From contig VDMD01000008.1 in NCBI GenBank assembly GCA_007026445.1, positions 372,001-436,000 on the forward strand: a DNA stretch of 64,000 bases, read 5' to 3'. This DNA comes from Schizophyllum amplum (Eukaryota; Basidiomycota; Agaricomycetes; Agaricales; Schizophyllaceae). This document shows positions 12,501 through 22,887 of the stretch, piece after piece. How positions within the stretch are numbered: the first letter of the stretch is position 1; the number at the start of each line of letters is the position of its first letter. The position numbers and the translations under genes were made by a program. The notes under the pieces are model-generated. The model was not told where the DNA came from and made no database searches. It was given only the letters and a program-made list of their open reading frames with translations.

Positions 12501-15500
12501 GGTAAACGTCCACGGATTCGAGGATTTTTGTATCATCGACGCTGATAGCCAAAGCACCGTGGTATCGGAGCCGAGTGAGATACTCGCGTATAAGATCCGC
12601 TCCCGCAGGCGATATGCCTATGGGCAGGCGAGGTTGTTTTGCTTGAATTATCCTGAGATGCTTGGTCAGCGAGTATGCGGCAGGTTGATGGGAGAAAGCG
12701 TACTGAAGGGTCCTCAGTTCTGGGATTTGAATGTGCTCCTTCAGCATTCCATACGCCGAGGGGCTCTTCATTGAGATGTTCATCGCCAACTGCACCAAGT
12801 CTGGAGGATACTTGAAGTTGCGCAAGCTCTTGCCGCGCTCCAATTTGTCGATCTTGATAACGAAACACCTGAGCATCAAGGCGTACATGTTGTTCTCTGG
12901 TATTTTGTTCGCAAGCGCTAGTTGTGCGAAGCGGACAAACGGCGACTCCTAGGAAGATGTCAATGAGATGCGACAACGGAGAAAAGGTAGAAACTACCTT
13001 GGCTTCCATGATGGCTTGAAGTCCCTTCGCAAGCGAATACATATGTACCAGGTGCCCTTCGACATATTCTTTGTTCGAGAACTTGATGTTTTGGTCGTCG
13101 GGCACGGGCTTGCGAACAACCCGCCGGAATCGATCGTCGTCCCAAAGTGAGCAGCAGACGGAGCAGGCACCCTTTCGTTTTACGCCGCTAGGCCACTTGT
13201 TAGAAGCTGGTGCAGGTGTGGTGAGGGGTACCGCCTTCTTCGTACACTCGCGATGGTACACGGCCTTGCGATTCGTGTCGGCGGTCCACAACCAGTCGAG
13301 CTTCTGCTTGCGCCGTACGATGATCTGCTTCTTCTCGGGGAGAGCCGTAAACTTCTTCTTGTACAGAAGTTCGGCATAGACAGCGAGACTAGACGAGCCG
13401 CCACCACCAGCGATAGGCCGCGAGAAGTAATCGTTCAGACCACCAGTGAGACCAGGACATGGAAGGACGATCCCCGTGCTCGAAAGCGCGTGCGCGGAAG
13501 ACGAAGAGGACCCAGCAGTTGTCGTCGTCGACTGCTGTTTGTGAACGAGAAAGGCGTCGAGCCGTCGCGCACCGCCAGCCTTCGAAGTTGAGCTCGTCTT
13601 CGGAGGTCCCTTGCAGCGCGCGATATGAGCAGCGAAGTAGGTGGTGTTACGTGCGGTCTTCATCTGCTGTATCTTGCCGCACTTGACGTGGCGCACTTTG
13701 CGCGCATCTATGACCTCAAAGCACTCGTATGGGTCGCTGCTCTGCTCGACAACATCTTGCTCTGATACGGCGCGGCGCACGGCATTGGCCAACCCCTCCC
13801 TGAATCTCTGCATCAAGGCTGGCTTGTTGGGTAATGTCCCATCGCGCGTCTGCTCACGGCCCTGCCTCTCGCGCTGCGCGCTGGCGGATAGTCCAACGCG
13901 CCTGCTCGAGTCCACAATCGTGTCATGGGAAGATGTTTTCCGTGCGACGGAGATACGCGCCTTCTTAGGCTTAGGCGTGTCAGGATGGTGCTCTTGAGGA
14001 CGTTTGGCGTGGCAGGAACGAAATATAGGTGCTATTTGGCTGCTCGTAGACGCCTGCAGATGGGGCACTGAGGTAGAAGGTGCCGCCGAATTCGAGTCTG
14101 AAGAGCTGGTGCAGTCCGGGCCGGCGACGTCGAGCGGCTCTTCCATCATCACATCTTGATCTTGACCATCCTCCTCGTTCCCTTCGCCATCGACCACCGT
14201 GACCCCGCCGGGCGTCGCGTCCTCGATGAGGTTCTCCATCATTGACTCTGTTCGCTCCTCGGGATTCAACAGCATTGCGATCGATATGTGCTCCCGCGCC
14301 ACGGGCCCGGCCTCGCCATCGCGGTCGTCAACGTCGATCGTCATGTCTTCATCCAAGTCAATCTCCTCAGGTTCGTTGTTGGCCTGATTGAACAGTTTGT
14401 GAGTGTTTTACTGCAACACGCCACAAGAACTCACAAGCTTGTCGTAGGCGCGACAAAAGCGATTGAACCATCGCAGCCGATCAACCTCCTCCTCATCCTG
14501 GCGCCAAAGCGATTGCTCCAGCGCATTGTGGGCTATCGTATTAATGGCTATAAGCCCACAAGATCGCTCGTCTTGTTGGATGGCATGCGGGAGCGTGCGG
14601 TGAGTGGTGTACGTCTTCCCAAACCGTGCCTCTATCCACCATCGAATCTTCTCGAGGGCTTCCTTGGGAGCAGGATATCCCTGCAAAGAGTCTCCTACGT
14701 CTGCTTCAGCAAGCTGATATGCAAAGTAGGGAATAGCAACGCACCATATTCAATGTGTCCTTCGTCAAAGGAGATGCGGAACGGTACATAGTGCTGGCGG
14801 TGATGGACGACAAAGTACAGCTGGCATTTGCCATGGTTGTCGTGAACGAAGGCCTCAACCCGAGCCACGACGGCGGATATAGGACCATTTTGATGCTCAT
14901 CGGGAGATTTTGCCTTCTCAAGGTCGTGCGTGAACCGGCTGCGTTCGAAGATGACCTGCTGACGTTCCCGGCAGCTCTTCCATTGCTCGTCCAACTGGCC
15001 GATCATGCCGTCGACAAGCTCCCTTGACATCCAATCCTTCCCCAACAGTCGTACAAGGTCCAGTGTCGACATCCCCCTTCTGCACCCGGCAGGCCATCCA
15101 GGTTGGCATCCCATGGGAGTCGCGAGCAATGCCGCAGTGCGTCCTCTGCACCCTCTACGCCCTCCTTCTCCTTCGTCTCTAACCACTGAAGCCCTGCCCT
15201 CCAACGCTCCTGCTTGTCCAGCAGCTCGTATACGTGCTTCCAGTAGGTTATCGTCCAGAGAGGATAGCGCGCGTCACGGTGGTAAGGGTCATGGATAGAC
15301 TGGCAGCCATCGAGAATCTTCTGAGGCGCATTTTTGCAGGCTTGTTCGGCGAATGGACGAGGGGGAGCTTGAACGAGATGCTGGTGAAGGTGTTTGTGGG
15401 GTCATCGTTGGATGGAAGTCGACTGAACGCCGCGCTACTGTCCGCGGTTACGAGCACGCCGTGCGTAGGTTTCGGGAGCAGGGATTTGACGAAGCCCTGG

Positions 15501-15748
15501 ACGGGTATCCGGGATGATAACAGGTGGTCTTGCTCGACCTTGTCTGGTATTGTGACTTGTTCTTTGATGTAGATGTGCAGCGCGCCGCTTATGTCGCACG
15601 AATACTTGATGCCCTTGTCGATGTATAGCTTAGGGTCGAACGTATCGCTGGAGAGGTCGACAATATCCCTGCTCATGACTCTGAGGTGGGGTGACAGATG
15701 AGCGCTTGAAGGAAGAGCGAGACGGCCAATGTTTCGCTTGTGTGGCAA
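9574..15748 (-). CDS. Transposon protein: Ulp1-like cysteine protease, acidic linker, zinc finger, DDE-like transposase (probable single multi-exon gene)
   Basis: Order from the N-terminus: a region starting near 15748; a Ulp1/C48-like domain with LLGKDWMSRELVDGMI, a His in RQHYVPF, an Asp in YGDSL (made by an intron gtgcgt...acgtag) and the nucleophile region QQDERSCGLIAIN; an intron (gtgagt...atcag) after DKL that would join in frame to an acidic linker (ANNEPEEIDLDEDM). Next come a C/H zinc finger (HVKCGKIQQM...HIARC), then transposase segments with candidate acidic residues in ISVDDTKI, SYACDGASVER and GTDACEHVFG, a long insertion with QDPKHALKTARNN, and a C-terminal domain ending KRGGKSDVVDDD at 9574. 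Single-base shifts are needed near 15395 and in a G run near 15070. If the linker intron is wrong, protease and transposase are two adjacent genes. Confidence 0.7.
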
Positions 15749-15847
15749 CGGTCGCCCTCGCTTCGCGACATGGAAAAATAGAATTTTCGAAAACTTTAGC
15801 CGAGGGCAATTACTAGATTATTATGCTTTGAGGGATTGTCAGCAAGC

Positions 15848-15915
15848 AGAAGCAATGGCGTAATGGCTAAACGCTCTGCGATGTGGGGTGAAGTCGTGAG
15901 TTCGAACCGCCGAAG
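15848..15915 (+). other. tRNA-like / Pol III promoter-like segment inside the right transposon end
   Basis: TGGCGTAATGGCTAA (15856-15870) resembles a tRNA A box and can form a GCGT/ACGC D-stem. GAGTTCGAACC (15898-15907) resembles a B box at normal spacing. The anticodon and T stems do not pair well, so this is not a functional tRNA; a tRNA-derived relic is more likely. Chance similarity cannot be excluded. Confidence 0.35.
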
Positions 15916-16057
15916 ATTTTTATCCGCGTTTTTGGACGACCTCCGGGCCGCCGCCTTTCTTATCCGCGTTTTCCCCACCCCCTCTTCCGCGAACCATGCT
16001 CTTTTTATCCGCGTTTTGGATCGGCCTGCGCTGGCCCGACCCCCGTTTTTATCCGCG
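15916..16057 (+). repeat. Right subterminal repeats (four TTATCCGCG copies)
   Basis: ATCCGCG after a pyrimidine/T run occurs at 15922-15928, 15962-15968, 16007-16013 and 16051-16057, mixed with GGACGACC and GGACGGCC words. The copies lie on the same strand as the left-end copies, so relative to the inverted termini the two ends are arranged differently. Confidence 0.75.
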
Positions 16058-16062
16058 CCGCC

Positions 16063-16094
16063 GGACGGCCTATAGGCGTATATTCAGGGGTCCT
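16063..16094 (-). repeat. Right terminal inverted repeat
   Basis: Reverse complement begins AGGACCCCTGAATATACGC, identical to the left end over 19 bases, and ends in GGCCGTCC like the left repeat. Confidence 0.92.
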
Positions 16095-16102
16095 TCGAGA
16101 CG
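16095..16102. repeat. Right target site duplication (TCGAGACG)
   Basis: Identical octamer to 9298-9305, directly abutting the right terminal repeat. Confidence 0.9.
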
Positions 16103-19100
16103 TCGCGCCAATGTAAGCTCCGAAAACGTCAACAATGCAGCAACTGGACACGGGACAAAGTCAGGCACAGCGCACGAAGATCCGGGGGCACTGCCGCCAT
16201 GTCGCAGTGCACGGCTCTTGAGATCGTGATCGTGCTGTAGGACGTTACACGTGTTGCGACTCGGCAACCTGTTGAAGTGCTCGCGCCGGCATGCTTCAGG
16301 ACTGCCCTTCTCGAGTATTCCGCGTTAACACGTACCTATTCGACATCTTAAACGTGCTCCCTCTAGTAGAGGTACTTCTGCTGCTCGATGTCTAGGTCTT
16401 CACAGTGGGCAACAATGCCTCGGTCAGATGAGAGGTCCCTCGCAGTCGATTTTCCACATAGAGGGAGTATTGTGAGTTGATACCATCTCAAGGCATCCTG
16501 ATTCTGACTCGGTGGAGCTTACCATGCTACGCCAGGCTGGCGGTCTGCTCGTCAGGCGATTACACCGGCAGACCGGGCTCGGCCATAACGGCGCTCCCCC
16601 GTGACCGCTGCAACGCCAAATCACGATCTCAAGATATCCCTGATGAATTGATCAGACAGGATGGCAATGTCAGCAAACACCAACATCCTGTTTAAGCGCT
16701 GACTTCATGACGACTCATGCAGACGCACCCTCTGCCCTCTCATGACGAGCCCCACCTCCGGGCTGCGGCGCGGGCCCATCAGAGACGGCGCCTATCTTCG
16801 ACTCATTGAGCTGCTCGCAGTACACTCGTCAACCACACACCTGCAGAACAGAATACACCCTCAAAGTTCTATCGAATTCATTCGGAGCCGCTGTAGTTCT
16901 GTGTACACGAGGAGATCGAGTAGAAACTTGAAGGACTTCCGCTCAACGCTGGACGATGGAAGACGAAGACCTGTCATTGGGGCGTATTCAAGTTCTTTAG
17001 ACCACAAGTCCGTACGGCAGGCTCAACGTGCCCAAAAGCGAGCTCTGAGAGCGCGGCGCCTAGCATCGGCGGAAGCGAGGCGTCAACGAGGCGTCAAGCT
17101 TCAAGTGAAGTGACTCAATTTTCATCAGTAACACCGCGTTATAAGTGCTCTTTCCACGAGACCGAATTTGACTCGTAGTACGTGGTCTTGCCAGTGATAA
17201 GTTATTGTTCTCACAAAACCTTGAAGAGATAAAACTGCCCACACAATATGACAGAACGTCTAGTACTGCACCTCGTGAATGTTAGCGTGCGGTCTGAAAT
17301 GGCATGACCGTAGTGAAGAAGGCGTGGGAATGTTTGCACGAGCTTGACTCTCTGCAGTGTACATCTCATAACGGTCACAATCTTGCCCTCGTTCTTCTTC
17401 ATCATCTCCATCCTGTGTATATCCTTGCCATATTGCTGCGCCGGCGTACTCTCTCATTGGAAGCTTTCAGTCGTCTCTCCTGCGGTTTATACGACGTTCT
17501 TCCATCGGCCCTAGCTTATATTTGCCAAAGCTAGTTGTACGTACTGTGCGTCGGGCATGGGGAACACTGCATCCATCGCATGATCGTGCTGTCGGTCAGC
17601 AGCTGGTGAGCACAGTCGGCTTCCTCCTAGACTCACCACAGAAATCAATGAAAAGCTCAGTCTAGCTTGCCTACGCTCACGTATAATTCTCTTTGCTCGC
17701 AATATACCGACCTCGTGTCACAATATGCTTGCCGGACATTGACCGCGTCTTGGAGCCCATTCTGCGCCGCACTAGCCATCACTTTGACCGCCTGCCATCA
17801 GTGCGCACACGGTGACGACGGACGCTCAACGAGTCATGGGTTGTCTGCCTGCAAGCATGCGGCAAGTAGCGCGGAAGCGCGATCGTATCCACAGCGAGGA
17901 CGCGACGCTTAGCGCTTTGCCTACTGACCCCATATAGAGATCTTATGAAGAGAAGCTGCTCATCATCAAATTGACGCGAAGAAAGTCGCTGACTCACATT
18001 TTGGCCCTCCGCGCTCTTGCCAGATGCCACGACATGCAGTGCCACGGAACATGTGTTTCTCAAGGTGCGCGGCGCTTCCAGATCCCTCTGTGCTACATGT
18101 GTGACCTGCAATCAATGGCTCAATGGGCCCCGGTGGTCAATAATCTTATTCTCTTAGACGGCCTCCTTCATCCGCCGACCGCGCTGACCTAAGGAAATGA
18201 TCCTCTCAAGTCTTGCCTTCTCGCTTGTTTTTCACGAGCCACTGGTCTTGAAGCCTTGCTTCCGCCGATGATAAGCGCCGTGTACCCGCATTCTAGGGTC
18301 CGCTTTTGGGCGCGTTGAGCCTGCCATACGGATTTGTTGCATGGCCTGACTTGATATGTCATCGTCTTCTATCGTTCGGCGAAGACCCTCTCCACCCCGA
18401 ACTCGCTCTTCGTGTGTTTCTTTTCTCGCCGGCTCCGAACCAAGTCAGAATAACTTTGAGGGTGAGTCTTGTTCGGCGAGCGTGTAGCTGACGTACCGTC
18501 GCATAGATCGAAGAACTGGGCTTAGGCGCCATCCCGGGCATGGGAACGATAGGGTCAAGGGAGCGTTGCGCTACGCACGCCTCGTCATCTCGGCGCTTAT
18601 TCCTACTGCGCCACACAAGACCCAAATGCATAAATACCCACTGAACGGCAGAGGCTTCCTCACCAGTCCGTCCGCTCTTGACACTTCTGCAGGTCTCGAA
18701 TTCCCCGAACATCAATTCTTCTTTGCTCGACTGTCATCATGGTGCGCATGTCTTAGCCATCGGTGATCGTCAGCCAACACTCATCGATTGGACAGAGCTA
18801 TCAACAGGGTACTATCCGTACAAACTTTGGAAGTGGCGGCGGCCCCGTCCGCCAGAAGAACACGGTTCGTCTCAGGCGCCACTGACAGCCGTATCATGTC
18901 TCAACCCGTCGACAGGGTACACACTGGCGTTTTACTAGAGATGGGACAACCTACGTGGGCCGGTTTGAGGACTCCAAAGAGAGTATAGACTGCGTGTGTC
19001 TTAGACTCTCGAGATCAGTGTATTCCTTCCACTCACGCATGGTACATAGACCCGCTACAAACTCTCATTCCAAGACGGAACGACGACGACCGTTCGCTCC

Positions 19101-19585
19101 GGGCCTGACTGCACACGCACGTCGTACGTTACTTTGTACTGACTTCGAAACACGCATCAGCTCACGCTCCTTCTACAGTGACGATGTCTCGGCGACGGGC
19201 CCTACACCAGCCTAAGCCTGACAAGCGTGGCGAACACACGGATGAGAACATTAGGGAATGAAGATCAGTATATGCATCGAGACGCATGTCGCATGTAGTT
19301 CTTAGTTTTCTCGTGTCAAAACATGCACTTTTCTTTGTCAGTTCATTGGATAGTTAACTTGATCCAGAATCACGACAGCTGCTGGTCAGGTTCGGGATCG
19401 CGGGCACAACCTCCGAACACAGTTGAGCGGCGAAAATCAACTTTGCGAGCACGTGCTTCACGTGGTTCTTATGGTATTGATGCTTGCTTATGTTTGCTTG
19501 TTCGAGCGATTGTTGAAGCCAACTTTGATGCTGACCTTGCTCCTGACGTTCACCATCACCTCACGAGCTACACATACTTGTCAGA
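16103..19585. other. Gene-poor stretch between transposon and kinase-like gene B
   Basis: Only short overlapping frames are present (for example 16742-17113 plus and 17779-18111 and 18359-18715 minus). None has a recognisable motif or a paralog elsewhere in the window. No tRNA, rRNA or clear repeat was seen. Confidence 0.4.
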
Positions 19586-21047
19586 ATGCTTCAGGTCTCA
19601 ATGTCTCAGCGCTGGGTTACTGCCGTTGTCGCAGTGGGCGTCGCTGCCCTATTTGTCGGGAAAGCTGCTACAGCTTACGTACAAGGGCGCAAGAAGGATG
19701 CCCTCCTCAACAAGGTAGCGGTCTCTGTCATGTTTGTGGCCACACCACTTATGACCTTACGGAAAGTTGCCCAAGTCACTGCTGTTATGGCGCGTACCGC
19801 CGAATGCAAAGGATGAATACGAGATATGGCTACATCTGGATGCCACTCTTCGCAAAGCCGGCCTCACGCGATGGACAGTCATCGATGAATGCTCTCAGCA
19901 TACGCCTGAACGCAGTGATGTCTTTCCCAGTGGATATCTGCATGCGACGCCGGTACGTGGTACAGACGGGCAGGCGGGGTCGACACCGCGGTTACGAGGC
20001 TTCTGTACTACTGTACGTGCCATGTTTTACATGACAGTCTACATTCTGACCTGAGACTGTATCAAGAATTCGTCAAGCCACGTTGTCCGTACTCACGAAG
20101 GCCAGGATGCTGTCGTGCGCGTAGTGGCGATTGGGGACGAAGGGCGCGAGCAGTTTCGTATATGGCGCGAGCTTGCGACTGCGCCGCATGCCCTCATAAG
20201 CGCCAATCATACTTTGCCGCTACTTCAAGAGCTCAATATGGAGCATATCACCCTCGGTGTTTTCCCGCTCGTGTCTCATTCCTTGGACTCGCTTTACGGG
20301 TTTTGGGCCAAGAGTTCTGTTGGTGATATACTTGACGCCATCATGCAGGCGCTCGAGGTCAGTCGTCAACAACACCTCTTCGACCGTTGTTCTTATCAAC
20401 CACCTCGTTCAGGCTCTTGCCTACATTCATAGCCTTCGCATCGCGCACAGAGTAAGCGTCTTTGCGCGGGCGTCTGGATCAAGGCTGACCGGTGTCCTCT
20501 TTAGGATGCCTTCAAACATAACTTCGTCGCGCAGTGGCACTCTGAGTCACTCTCCACGGGCAAAATGCCCGTATCCAAGCCCCGCATCTATCTTGTTGAT
20601 TTCGAGACTGCAATCCAGTTTCCTGAAAGCTGCCCATCATCCGAGCGCCTGTGTACCGGACTGCCGTTGGCAGGATCTGTGTCCGACCCCGCTCGCTATA
20701 AATCTCCCCGCATACCCGAGATGGAGACCGGGCAGCCTTACGATCCCTTCAAGCTTGATGTCTGGCAACTGGGACATTCGTTTTTGGACTTCGACGTACG
20801 TTCACTATAGCCCTCACTTTAGTCCTTTGCTGATGATCGATACTTTGCCGTTTAGTCTACCATACCGACAGTCCAAGAGGTGCTGCACTCTATGGCATCA
20901 TCGGACCCCGCGCAACGCTTGACGGCGGACGAGGCCCTGTCTCGTCTTCGAAGCTTGGTTGAAAATATGCCTCCCAAGTCCCTCTTGATTCCCCCCGTCC
21001 TGTATTCGGACGAGGACATGGCAAGCGCGGACATGTCGATGGAGTGA
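19586..21047 (+). CDS. Kinase-like protein B, membrane-anchored pseudokinase family
   Basis: Six exons read cleanly. Exon 1 starts at 19586 (or at the in-frame ATG 19601, MSQRWV) and encodes one hydrophobic segment (VTAVVAVGVAALFVG) followed by a basic stretch (QGRKKDALLNK). Exon 2 has LLLWRVPP and DEYEIW, and exon 3 has NSSSHVVRTHEGQDAV and VVAIGDEG with Gly where the kinase Lys would be. The short exon ALAYIHSLRIAHR joins to DAFKHNF, giving an HRD loop with Asn at +5. DFETAIQF replaces DFG, then PYDPFKLDVWQLGHSF, SLLIPP and stop at 21045-21047. Intron borders match gene A one for one. The protein is about 380-400 residues. No glycine-rich loop is visible, so it is probably a pseudokinase or an atypical kinase at a membrane. 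Confidence 0.8.
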
Positions 21048-21368
21048 TAGTCTCCCCAATGGAGTGACTTGCTATTTGAACGCGTGTCCTTCCCCATCTC
21101 ATATCAGCCTAGTGAATTCACTTCTACTTTTCCCAACCTGAAGGACCGCATCGCAACCGGGATGACGAGCTGTAGTTTTCAGGCATTGAGTTTGAGGAAG
21201 GGTGGGAAAGTCGTGGTGTAAGTACGTGATCAACGTGTTGCTCATTACAATCCCGCTCCTTCTCTTGCTCCAGCCATCGCTCGTGCACGCGATACACGGC
21301 AGTGAACTGCTGCTTCACCTTGGCTTCACCTCCTACATACGACTTCCCACTTTTGAGCAGCAGCCGCC
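21048..21368. other. Intergenic spacer between kinase-like genes B and C
   Basis: About 320 bases. This is presumably the promoter of gene C; a pyrimidine-rich tract lies at 21245-21285. No clear TATA element was seen. Confidence 0.35.
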
Positions 21369-22887
21369 ATGCCGGCATTGCCTAACCATTCGAGTCTCGG
21401 TACTGTCGTCGTTGCTGCGAGCGCTGCAGGCACCATGCTATTCTGCTGGAAGGCGGCTCAAGCGTACATGCAACTGCGCAGGAATGAGGCTCTTCTTAAA
21501 AAGGTCACTGCTCTTGGACCAATGCTCTATACCATTCTGACGCATCTCGTCATAGCTGCCTCGCTTCCTTTCTTCTTGGCGGATTTCGCTCTGCTTCATT
21601 CAAATATGGCACGACTTGAGCGTCACTCTCCAGGACGCCGGCCTCTTTCCTTGGGAGGTTTCTGAGATTGGTACTCAGTGGTGCCCGAATGCGGACCATG
21701 TGTCCCCAAATGGCTATCTGTATGTGACTGCGTTTCGCTACAATGACTCGAAGGGTACGGTGGGCTCGGTCGCGCAGTTACGCCACTTCAGTGGCACGGT
21801 ACGTCCGTCGTGTGCTGCTCTACACCGAGTTTGGGCTAATTTGGCACTCAGAACTCGTCCAGCTATGTCGTTCGTACGCGCCAAGGACAGGACGCTATGC
21901 TGCGCGTGGTGGCGATTGGCGAAGACGGACGTGAGCCATTGCGCATATGGCGGAAGCTTGCCACAGCTCCACACGCTCTCATCAGCACCAACCATGTTCT
22001 GCCTCTGCTCCAGGAGGTACACTTGGAGCACATCACGCTTGGGCTGTTCCCCCTCGTGGCTCAGTCCATGGAAGACATATTCGGGATGTGGGCGAAGAAT
22101 TCCGTGGGTGATATCCTCAACGCCCTTGTACAAGCGCTTGAAGTTAGTGAATCCGTTCCATGATAGTAAGAATCATACTGACCTATGAATAGGCTCTCGC
22201 CTACGTTCATGGCCTCGGCATTGCGCACAGGGTCAGTTTGACTGCATTGGACTTTATTGTTCTACTTATAGACATGCCTCACAGGACGCCTTCAAACACA
22301 ACTTCCTGATCCAGTGGTTCCCCGAATCGCTCAAGACCGGCGTCGTGCCCGTTTCGACACCTCGCGTCTTTCTCATAGACTTCGAGACAGCCATTGAATT
22401 TCCCGCGGATTGCCCACCATCTGAGCGTACATGTACCGGCTTGCCGAACATATCGTCTCTGGCTGGTGATCCTGACGAGTACACACCTCCGCGCATTCCC
22501 GAAATGGCGACTGGGGAGCCCTACGATCCCTTTAAGCTCGACGTTTGGCAGCTAGCGACTTCCTTCAGAGACTTGACGTGCGTCCGTACATCAACTCCCA
22601 GTGCTCGTGCTGCTGAACAACTGAGATAGTCGACGATGCCGCCCGTACAGGAATTATTCCGCAGTATGGCATCTCTGGATGCTACAGAGCGCTTGTCCGC
22701 AGACGAGGCGCTGTCCCGTCTTCGGGCGTTTCTCGAAGACACGCCTCCTAAATTTCTGCTGATCCCTCCCGTGCTGCATTACGGACCCCACATGCCCAGC
22801 AGCGCCGACATCAGAGCCATGTGCTATCCGGTCGGCGAGGCTCCTGACGAGAATGACGAACCTGAGGAGAAGGCGCGCGTAGAGTAG
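21369..22887 (+). CDS. Kinase-like protein C, membrane-anchored pseudokinase family
   Basis: ATG 21369 opens a hydrophobic segment (LGTVVVAASAAGTMLFCW) and a basic stretch. Exon 2 after an intron ending tcatag reads LPRFLSSWRISLCF then IWHDLSVTLQDAG. Exon 3 starts NSSSYVVRTRQGQDAM and has VVAIGEDG in place of the Lys strand. HGLGIAHR joins to DAFKHNF, and DFETAIEF replaces DFG. YDPFKLDVWQLATSF and the tail SADIRAMCYPVGEAP follow; the stop is at 22885-22887. At the last intron the exon is one base shorter than in gene D, so the usual gtgcgt donor would shift the frame. A donor four bases downstream (gtccgt) keeps it open. Gene C is closest to gene D. Confidence 0.78.

Larger units (their letters stand above)
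9306..16094 (-). mobile_element. 6.8-kb class II DNA transposon with 32-bp TIRs, 8-bp TSD and its own transposase
   Basis: Both ends carry an inverted repeat starting AGGACCCCTGAATATACGC, identical over the outer 19 bases and similar over 32. Outside each end is the identical octamer TCGAGACG. Subterminal zones hold repeated TTTTATCCGCG words. The interior is filled by minus-strand coding sequence for a protease/zinc-finger/transposase protein. The element lies in the gap between kinase-like genes A and B. The 8-bp duplication fits the hAT, P, Novosib or KDZ superfamilies; I could not assign the family from sequence alone. The intact duplication suggests a fairly recent insertion, while one-base frame breaks in the protease part leave present autonomy uncertain. 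Confidence 0.9.

Noticed and set aside
15848..15915. Functional tRNA gene
   Set aside because: A- and B-box-like words are present, but anticodon and T stems do not pair, so it was recorded only as tRNA-like.
16742..17113. 123-codon plus-strand frame with a basic C-terminus
   Set aside because: No domain and no support from neighbours; basic stretches arise easily in GC-rich shadow frames.
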